A DNA stretch of 11,720 nucleotides from JADCCX01 sp031373545 (GTDB lineage: Bacteria > Pseudomonadota > Alphaproteobacteria > Rhizobiales > Beijerinckiaceae), in the NCBI GenBank assembly GCA_031373545.1, contig JANMMT010000165.1, forward strand, positions 1 through 11,720. Direction: 5' to 3'. Below, piece after piece: positions 6,865-11,720 of this stretch. A model generated the notes under the pieces. It worked only from the letters and a program-made list of their open reading frames with translations, did not search any database and was not told the origin of the DNA. Each line of letters starts with the position of its first letter. Positions within the stretch are counted from its first letter, which is position 1. Both the position numbers and the translations under genes were made by a program.

Positions 6865-7649
6865 GCTGAATGTCTGACCTTCAATGCGGCCACTTCCGCA
6901 CGCAGAGCCCGCAACTCGACCAGGATCTCGGCATCATGCGGGCCGGGATGCGACACCTTCGGCTTGCCGTCGCTGGTGACATCATCCAGCGCCGTCACCA
7001 CCACACCGATGAAGAGGTTGAGCACCATGAACGCCGAGACAACCATGAAGGTGATGACGAAGAACCACGCATAGGGGTGATCCTTTTCCGTCAGCGGCTT
7101 GACGATGCCGTTCGACCAGTCGTCGAAGGTCATGGCCTGGAATAATGTATAGGCGGAGGTGCCCATGTGACCGAACAGTTCGGGGTTCGTCTCGCCGAAC
7201 AGCTTTGTCGCCATGACGGCAAACACATAATAGACGAGCACGAGCAGCAGCCCGATGGAGCCCATGCCTGGCATTGCGCTGACCAGCCCTGCCACCACCT
7301 TGCGCAAGGAGGGCACGACGGTGACAAGCCGCAGCACGCGCAGGATGCGCAGCGCGCGCAGCACGGAGAGCGAGCCGCTGGAGGGGATCAGCGCAATCGT
7401 CACCACGGCGAAGTCGAACAGGCTCCACGGATCCTTGAAGAACGCGAGCCGGTGCACCGCGATTCGGGCCAGCAGCTCCACGACAAAAACCGCGAGGATC
7501 GCCTGGTCGATGACGTGCAGCAGCCCGCCGTAGTTGTCCATGACGGGTTTGACGGTTTCCAGACCCAGCGTGATCGCGTTGATCACGATGAGAATGATCA
7601 CGAACCGCTCGGTGCGCGGGTGGCTGATGAGCTTTTTGAGGCTGTCCAT
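6861..7649 (-). CDS. NaChBac-type voltage-gated cation channel, Ca2+-like filter
   Basis: This is a 262-residue single-domain (6-TM) channel expected to act as a homotetramer. S1 begins near residue 16. S4 carries regularly spaced arginines R98, R101, R104, R107 with R116 beyond (VLRALRILRVLRLV), so it should be voltage sensing. The pore loop is TLFQAMTFDDWSNG, S6 follows at about 194-220, and the C-terminal stretch 238-258 (AEILVELRALRAEVAALK) is a coiled coil like that in BacNav channels. The filter TFDDWSN (174-180) replaces the Na+-selective TLESW[AS] with extra acids, as in engineered Ca2+-selective variants. ATG 7649 was chosen by homology; an upstream in-frame start at 7823 adds 58 residues lacking channel character. 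The CDF gene follows with a 4-nt overlap. Confidence 0.93.
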   Translation of the reverse strand: MDSLKKLISHPRTERFVIILIVINAITLGLETVKPVMDNYGGLLHVIDQAILAVFVVELLARIAVHRLAFFKDPWSLFDFAVVTIALIPSSGSLSVLRALRILRVLRLVTVVPSLRKVVAGLVSAMPGMGSIGLLLVLVYYVFAVMATKLFGETNPELFGHMGTSAYTLFQAMTFDDWSNGIVKPLTEKDHPYAWFFVITFMVVSAFMVLNLFIGVVVTALDDVTSDGKPKVSHPGPHDAEILVELRALRAEVAALKVRHSA

Positions 7650-7821
7650 GGCGTGATCCGAAAGTTGATGCCAGCACCTGTTGCAAAGCATGGCCGCAAG
7701 CGCAACCGCTGTCCGCTTTCTTCTCACAGCAATCCGGGCTAGAGCCTGCCACCGAGCCAGCCACGCCCTGGGCGCACTGCCTTTGGCCGGTATATGTTGC
7801 AATTTCAAGACACGGGTGCCC

Positions 7822-8775
7822 ATGCCTGCTTATCTGGATTTCGAAAAACCCGTCGCGGAACTTGACGGACGCATCGCGGAGTTGCGCAAACTGGCCGGAA
7901 ACGGCGACATTCAGGCCTTGGGCGATGACATTGCCAAGCTGGAGACCAAGGCCAAACAGGCCATGCGCGATCTCTACGCCGCGCTGACACCCTGGCAGAA
8001 AACGCTGGTGGCGCGCCATCCCGATCGCCCGCACCTCAACCACTATATTACTGGCCTGATCGAGGATTTCACCCCCATGGCGGGTGACCGCTGCTTTGGC
8101 GAGGACGAAGCCATCATCGGCGGATTCGGCCGTTTTCGCGGCATGAGCGTCTGCCTCATGGGGCAGGAAAAAGGCTCGGACACCGAAACGCGCCTGCGCC
8201 ACAACTTCGGCATGGCCATGCCCGAGGGCTACCGCAAGGCCGTGCGCCTCATGGAACTGGCGGATAAATTCGCCATCCCCATCATCACGCTGGTGGACAC
8301 GGCGGGGGCCTATCCCGGCATCGGCGCGGAAGAGCGCGGCCAGGCCGAAGCCATCGCCCGCGCCACGCAGACCTGTCTGGCTGTGGGCGTGCCCAATGTC
8401 TCGGTGGTGATCGGGGAGGGCGGTTCGGGCGGCGCAGTCGCCATTGCCACCGCCAACCGCGTGATGATGCTGGAGCATTCGATCTACACCGTGGCGTCGC
8501 CGGAAGCCTCCGCCTCGATCCTCTGGCGCGATTCCTCCCGCGCGCAGGATGCCGCCACCAACATGAAGATCACCGCGCAAGATCTGCTGCGCTTCGGCAT
8601 CATTGATCAGATCATCCGCGAACCGGAGGGCGGGGCCCACCGCGCGCCCGAAGCCGCTGTGCAATCCGTGGGCGATGCGATCGCGCGCGCGCTGGCGGAC
8701 CTTGTGCCGCGCGGGCCGGATGAACTGCGCAAGCTGCGCGCCGACAAGTTTATGGCGATTGGGAAGAAGCTGTGA
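7822..8775 (+). CDS. accA: Acetyl-CoA carboxylase carboxyltransferase subunit alpha
   Basis: With AccD, AccA forms the carboxyltransferase that moves CO2 from biotinylated AccB to acetyl-CoA, giving malonyl-CoA for fatty acid synthesis. The 317-residue protein has normal length. It has an N-terminal helical region (MPAYLDFEKPVAELDGRI) and then the crotonase-like core with MGQEKGSDT (113-121), LVDTAGAYPGIGAEERGQ (157-174) and GEGGSGGAVAIATANRV (198-214), the oxyanion and CoA-binding turns. ATG 7822 gives the family N-terminus, although the ribosome binding site is weak (GGGTG). It is divergent from the channel gene across 172 bp. AccD and the biotin carboxylase genes are elsewhere. Downstream lies the toxin-antitoxin islet. 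Confidence 0.97.
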   Translation: MPAYLDFEKPVAELDGRIAELRKLAGNGDIQALGDDIAKLETKAKQAMRDLYAALTPWQKTLVARHPDRPHLNHYITGLIEDFTPMAGDRCFGEDEAIIGGFGRFRGMSVCLMGQEKGSDTETRLRHNFGMAMPEGYRKAVRLMELADKFAIPIITLVDTAGAYPGIGAEERGQAEAIARATQTCLAVGVPNVSVVIGEGGSGGAVAIATANRVMMLEHSIYTVASPEASASILWRDSSRAQDAATNMKITAQDLLRFGIIDQIIREPEGGAHRAPEAAVQSVGDAIARALADLVPRGPDELRKLRADKFMAIGKKL

Positions 8776-8792
8776 CGACGGCTTGTGCGTTC

Positions 8793-8821
8793 TTGTGAGA
8801 GATTAAGCGATCTGGTAGTCT
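8793..8821 (+). promoter_or_regulatory. Promoter of the toxin-antitoxin pair, likely leaderless
   Basis: TTGTGA (8793-8798), a 17-nt spacer and TAGTCT (8816-8821) resemble a sigma-70 promoter. A start point 7 nt after the -10 falls on the A of ATG 8828, predicting a leaderless antitoxin mRNA. This fits the lack of a ribosome binding site there. Type II antitoxins usually repress their own promoter, so an operator probably overlaps it, but I see no clear palindrome. Confidence 0.5.
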
Positions 8822-8827
8822 GTGCCC

Positions 8828-9103
8828 ATGAAAACAGATGCCATGCGCCCGCTCACCATTTCGCTGTCGCCCCAGCAGCTCGCGCGCATTCAGCAAGCCG
8901 TTGACACAGGCAGTTACGCCTCCAACAGCGAGGTGCTGCGCGAGGCTCTGCGGCTATGGGAGCAGCGCGAGGAGATGCGCGGGCTGGAGATCGCTCGGCT
9001 CAAGCAGGCCTATGAAGAAGGTGTGGCCAGTGGGCCAGCGCGGGTATGGGACAGGGCTTCTCTTCTGGCGAGCCTTAAGGCCGAAATGAAACAAGATGCC
9101 TAA
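8828..9103 (+). CDS. ParD-type antitoxin (ribbon-helix-helix)
   Basis: This is a 91-residue antitoxin. The N-terminal ribbon-helix-helix reads RPLTISLSPQQLARIQQAVDTGSYASNSEVLREALRLW (residues 7-44, split here by region). In this fold a beta-strand pair binds operator DNA, and the GxYxxxSEVxREALR pattern is typical of ParD. The C-terminal part (about 50-91, EIARLKQAYEEGVASG onward) would wrap the toxin. ATG 8828 was preferred to GTG 8822 because of the promoter position; ATG 8843 is also possible. The stop overlaps the toxin start by 8 nt, the usual antitoxin-first arrangement with coupled translation. Expected roles are neutralising the ParE partner and autorepression. Confidence 0.88.
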   Translation: MKTDAMRPLTISLSPQQLARIQQAVDTGSYASNSEVLREALRLWEQREEMRGLEIARLKQAYEEGVASGPARVWDRASLLASLKAEMKQDA

Positions 9104-9383
9104 ATGGCGGATGAGTGTGCGGGCGGAAGAGGATATCCGCTCAATCTGGCGCACTATTGCCAGTGACAACCCCAAGGCAGCTGATCATGTGTTCAACAGC
9201 ATCATGGATCGCATCGAGTTGGCCTGTGAGCATCCATTCATTGGGTCAGCACGGCCGGAATTAGGAATTGGCGTTCGGGTGCTTGTGGAGAGCCCCTACA
9301 TCATCATTTATGAGCCACGTGAGAATGAGATTTACGTAGCTTCGATAGTGCATGGCGCGCGCGATCAGGGGAACTGGGTTTAG
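9096..9383 (+). CDS. ParE/RelE-superfamily toxin
   Basis: This is a 95-residue toxin of the ParE/RelE fold. Visible features are the N-terminal strand and helix (KWRMSVRAEEDIRSIWRTIA), an amphipathic second helix (AADHVFNSIMDRIELACEHP), the core GSARPELGIGVRVLVESPYIIIYEP, and the terminal strand YVASIVHGARDQGNW. The HGARD ending is typical of ParE. Characterised ParE toxins poison DNA gyrase while RelE toxins cut mRNA. Pairing with a ParD-type antitoxin favours ParE here (inference). The start ATG lies inside the antitoxin gene. Codon choice is less G+C-biased than in accA, consistent with acquisition by transfer. Confidence 0.88.
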   Translation: MPKWRMSVRAEEDIRSIWRTIASDNPKAADHVFNSIMDRIELACEHPFIGSARPELGIGVRVLVESPYIIIYEPRENEIYVASIVHGARDQGNWV

Positions 9384-9451
9384 CAGCGAGGTAGCTGGTC
9401 AATTGATGAAATTCGTATCCTATCACCTTACTATACCAGTCTCGACGCACT

Positions 9452-9492
9452 GAAATTGCATTGTGCATAGTAATTACAATTTATACAATTTC
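9452..9492. repeat. A+T-rich nested inverted repeat between convergent genes
   Basis: GAAATTG (9452-9458) pairs with CAATTTC (9486-9492), and inside it ATTGT (9460-9464) pairs with ACAAT (9476-9480). It lies between the toxin gene and the convergent zinc-ribbon-like gene, touching the latter's stop codon. It might end transcription in both directions, but the stem is A+T-only in large part and no clear U-run follows, so this is weak. Confidence 0.35.
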
Positions 9493-9848
9493 TACACCTT
9501 CTCAGAAAATATCCATTGAACGAAAGTGGAACCCTTGTGTTGAGATAAGCTCAGTTCAATAATGTCATTTTCTTTCTCACCACCACAATTTTTGCACCGG
9601 AATCGAATATTAAGACCGTCGCGACGACGACTAGGATTGTCTGTCTGCTCATTATCAATTCTAGCTAACGAAACATTGGAATTATTGACAGTTGTAACCG
9701 TTGCGACAACCTCATCTTCAAGCCGACTGAAAATTGTCACCTGCGTGTGATGAAGATTTCCGTCACAGCAACGCGGACAAGCTAGAACAAAATCATCGCT
9801 AGTATACTTTGCAGACTCAATCTTATCGCTCGTAATCATCTTAAGCAT
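9492..9848 (-). CDS. Small two-CxxC (zinc-ribbon-like) protein, function unknown
   Basis: This is a 118-residue protein with CPRC (24-27) and CKNC (85-88), which together could bind one zinc ion. After the first pair come LHHTQVTIFSRLEDE, a variable middle, then NPSRRRDGLNIRFRC and the tail SQHKGSTFVQW. I recall this layout from small uncharacterised proteins scattered through many bacteria, which supports a real gene. It has no signal peptide or membrane segment, so it should be cytoplasmic. ATG 9848 has AAGG 6 nt upstream; ATG 9839 is an alternative. The gene and its flanks (9384-9938) are strikingly A+T-rich compared with the rest of the window, which suggests horizontal acquisition. A nucleic-acid-binding role is possible but not shown. 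Confidence 0.8.
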   Translation of the reverse strand: MLKMITSDKIESAKYTSDDFVLACPRCCDGNLHHTQVTIFSRLEDEVVATVTTVNNSNVSLARIDNEQTDNPSRRRDGLNIRFRCKNCGGEKENDIIELSLSQHKGSTFVQWIFSEKV

Positions 9849-9938
9849 TAGACACCTTGCTGTGGTGGGTTGATTGCTGAATTAGTATGCAGCTAGAAAA
9901 TTCCAAAACAAAAATTTTCAAAATCCTATACCCTCACC

Positions 9939-10778
9939 TCACTTCTCCACCTTCACGCCCTCGCGCAGCTTCAACACGTAATCCTGCTGGGCCTTTTGCG
10001 TCATGTAGCGCTTGAGCTGGTCTTTCACGGCATCGAACGCGGGCGGGGCTTTCTCGCGCTTGTCATCCACCTTGATGATGTGAAAGCCGAACTGTGATTT
10101 CACGAGTTCCGACATCTGGCCCTTTTCGAGCTTGAACGCGGCGTCGGCAAATTCGGGCACCATGCGCTCCTTCTCGAACCAGCCGAGGTCCCCGCCCTCC
10201 TTGCCCGAGCCGGGATCCTTGGAGAGTTCACCGGCGAGCTTGGCGAAATCCTCGCCCTTTTTCAGCCTATCAAGCGCTTTCTTGGCCTCGCCCTCATCCT
10301 CGAGCAGAATGTGCCGCGCCTTCACCTCCTGCGCGCCTTTCAGCGTTTTCACCGTGTCGTCGTAAAACTTTTTCATCGCTTCGTCGCTGACGCCCTTGTC
10401 GCCTTCGCGGGTCAGCAGGGCTTCCATCAGCAGGCGGTCGCGAGTCTGGTCGAGGCGGCGCTTGAAATCCGCCGTGTCATCGAGTTTTTCCTTCGCGCCC
10501 TGGGCCGCCACAATCTTGAGATCGATCAGGTAATCGATGGCGTAGGTGCGCTTTTCAGCGGCGTCCAGACGCTGGGGCAGGGTGGGGCCAAGCTCGTCCA
10601 GCGCCACCTTGACGTCATCCTCCGTGATCGTGACACCGCCCACGCGCGCCACCACGCCGGTGGGCAGGGTGGTTGTCACAGGGGCGGGTGTGGGGGCGGC
10701 GGGTGCGGGGGCCTGCGCGAAGGCCGGCATGGCAAGCGAGAGGCACAGCGCGGTCGAGAGCAGAAAAATGCGAGACAT
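9939..10778 (-). CDS. Periplasmic parvulin-type peptidyl-prolyl isomerase (foldase)
   Basis: This is a 279-residue exported foldase that speeds proline isomerisation in proteins leaving the Sec channel. A signal peptide (1-21, ending AFA/Q) is followed by a Pro/Ala linker (22-38), a SurA/PrsA-like chaperone region (about 43-145) and one rotamase domain. The rotamase domain runs from VKARHILLE (152-160) through GGDLGWFEKERMVPEF (195-210) to FGFHIIKVDD (230-239). The C-terminal helix returns to the chaperone part, as in PrsA-like proteins. No lipobox was seen, so it is probably soluble. ATG 10778 has GGAG 9 nt upstream; the upstream ATG at 10811 adds 11 residues and spoils the signal peptide. 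It is divergent from secA, a pairing common in alphaproteobacteria. Confidence 0.93.
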   Translation of the reverse strand: MSRIFLLSTALCLSLAMPAFAQAPAPAAPTPAPVTTTLPTGVVARVGGVTITEDDVKVALDELGPTLPQRLDAAEKRTYAIDYLIDLKIVAAQGAKEKLDDTADFKRRLDQTRDRLLMEALLTREGDKGVSDEAMKKFYDDTVKTLKGAQEVKARHILLEDEGEAKKALDRLKKGEDFAKLAGELSKDPGSGKEGGDLGWFEKERMVPEFADAAFKLEKGQMSELVKSQFGFHIIKVDDKREKAPPAFDAVKDQLKRYMTQKAQQDYVLKLREGVKVEK

Positions 10779-10867
10779 ATGAAGAGACTCCGGTGTTTTG
10801 CACGCCTCCATGGTTGAGTCGGCTGCGCATCAGGTGTAGCCGCTTGTTTGCCCCGAACGGGCTTGCA

Positions 10868-10896
10868 TTGACAACCCCGAGGGTGGCTTCTTATCT
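10868..10896 (+). promoter_or_regulatory. Sigma-70-type promoter of secA
   Basis: TTGACA (10868-10873) is a perfect -35, followed by a 17-nt spacer and TTATCT (10891-10896) as -10. It predicts a transcript start near 10903 and an 80-nt untranslated leader before secA. No secM-like arrest peptide is recognisable in that leader. Confidence 0.65.
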
Positions 10897-10981
10897 CCGG
10901 CTGCATCTCGAACTGCGTGCACATCCCCGTGAACGCGGATTTTTGCGGTCTGAACGCCGCCGTACCAAGGTTTTGTTGCTG

Positions 10982-11720
10982 ATGTTGGGCGCGCTTGCCA
11001 AGAAGATTTTCGGTTCCGCCAATGACCGCCGGGTCAAGGCCTATCAGCCGCGCGTCAACGCCATCAATGCGCTGGAGGCGGAGTTGTCCGCGCTCTCCGA
11101 CGAGGCCTTGAGGGCCCGCACGGCTGCGTTCAGGGCCGAGATCGAGGCGGGCAAATCGCTGGATGATCTGCTCGTGCCCGCCTTCGCCACGGTGCGCGAG
11201 GCGGCCAAGCGCACGCTGGGGCAACGCCCCTTCGATGTGCAGTTGATGGGCGGCATGGTGCTGCACGAGCGCGGCATTGCGGAAATGAAGACCGGCGAAG
11301 GCAAGACGCTGGTGGCGACCCTGCCTGTCTATCTCAACGCCCTCAACGGCAAGGGCGTGCATGTGGTCACGGTCAATGACTACCTTGCCAAACGTGACGC
11401 GGAATGGATGGGGCAGGTTTACGGTTTTCTCGGCATGAGTGTGGGCGTCATCGTCCACGGCCTGTCCGATGAAGAGCGCAAGGCGGCCTACGAATGCGAC
11501 ATCACCTATGGCACCAACAACGAATACGGCTTCGATTATCTGCGCGACAACATGAAATACGAATTCGCGCAGATGGTGCAGCGGGGACATGCTTTCGCCA
11601 TCGTGGATGAGGTCGACTCCATCCTGATCGACGAAGCGCGCACGCCGCTCATCATCTCCGGTCCGACGGAGGACAAATCCGATCTTTACGTGTCAATTGA
11701 TGCGCTGATCCCCAGTCTGA
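10982..11720 (+). CDS. secA: Preprotein translocase ATPase SecA (N-terminal part)
   Basis: SecA is the ATPase that pushes unfolded preproteins through SecYEG. The first 246 residues are present, of about 900 usual; the gene runs off the window end with no stop. Visible features are the N-terminal helix MLGALAKKIFGSANDR, Q82-R83 of the Q motif (LGQRPFDVQL), Walker A GEGKT (105-109), VNDYLAKRDAEWM (131-143), YGTNNEYGFDYLRDNM (176-191), and Walker B with the DEVD box (209-212), all in nucleotide-binding domain 1. The preprotein cross-linking domain would begin near the end. ATG 10982 gives the standard N-terminus, with only a distant AAGG upstream. It is divergent from the foldase gene. Confidence 0.97.
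   Translation, partial: MLGALAKKIFGSANDRRVKAYQPRVNAINALEAELSALSDEALRARTAAFRAEIEAGKSLDDLLVPAFATVREAAKRTLGQRPFDVQLMGGMVLHERGIAEMKTGEGKTLVATLPVYLNALNGKGVHVVTVNDYLAKRDAEWMGQVYGFLGMSVGVIVHGLSDEERKAAYECDITYGTNNEYGFDYLRDNMKYEFAQMVQRGHAFAIVDEVDSILIDEARTPLIISGPTEDKSDLYVSIDALIPSL

Noticed and set aside
7650..7823. N-terminal extension of the channel from the start at 7823
   Set aside because: The added 58 residues are basic and low in channel character and would run across the divergent intergenic region to the accA start.
6982..8664. A 560-codon minus-strand open frame across the channel gene and accA
   Set aside because: It is antisense to accA and out of frame with the channel, reads as His/Gly/Ala/Arg-rich sequence with no domain, and both overlapped genes are clearly identified.
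9905..9925. A/T palindrome after the foldase gene as a terminator
   Set aside because: It is only alternating A and T runs with no G+C stem.
10850..10862. GCCC-CGAAC-GGGC short hairpin between the foldase and secA promoters
   Set aside because: A 4-bp stem in G+C-rich DNA is expected by chance and has no supporting signal.
10676..11590. A 304-codon minus-strand open frame
   Set aside because: It is antisense to secA, whose Walker motifs leave no doubt about the true strand.

Overview
The window is G+C-rich chromosomal DNA that looks alphaproteobacterial. The evidence is a peptidyl-prolyl isomerase gene divergent from secA, the RuvB, AccA and LeuA sequence types, a Y-family polymerase preceded by a GAAC-N7-GAAC-like SOS box, and SD-poor starts. 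I cannot name a genus. Most genes are core housekeeping genes with complete motifs. No rRNA, tRNA, transposase, prophage gene or CRISPR array was seen.

Layout. (1) 9-2404, minus strand: a Y-family DNA polymerase with a candidate LexA operator at its start, a periplasmic single-domain rhodanese, and a PEGA-like lipoprotein. (2) 2504-4378, minus strand: leuA behind a long structured leader. The leader encodes a 40-residue Leu-rich peptide that overlaps an attenuator-like hairpin. (3) 4466-4806, plus strand: a small lipoprotein gene whose frame is broken by one base. (4) 4852-7649, minus strand: a run encoding a NaChBac-type voltage-gated channel, a cation diffusion facilitator (4-nt overlap) and RuvB. 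(5) 7822-8775, plus strand: accA. (6) 8793-9848: an accessory islet with a parDE-type toxin-antitoxin pair and an A+T-rich gene for a small two-CxxC protein. (7) 9939-11720: a secreted parvulin-type foldase gene divergent from secA, which has a near-consensus promoter and runs off the window end.

How the genes relate. LeuA (leucine synthesis) and AccA (fatty acid synthesis) are metabolic. RuvB and the polymerase serve DNA repair. The foldase and SecA act at successive steps of protein export. The channel and the diffusion facilitator probably form a cation entry/exit pair, since their genes are translationally coupled.

No clearly new multi-gene defence or mobile system is present. The items most worth a second look are the channel's acidic pore filter TFDDWSN, which matches Ca2+-selective engineered variants; the leuA leader peptide and attenuator; the one-base frameshift in the lipoprotein; the SOS-type operator overlapping the polymerase start; and the apparently leaderless toxin-antitoxin promoter.
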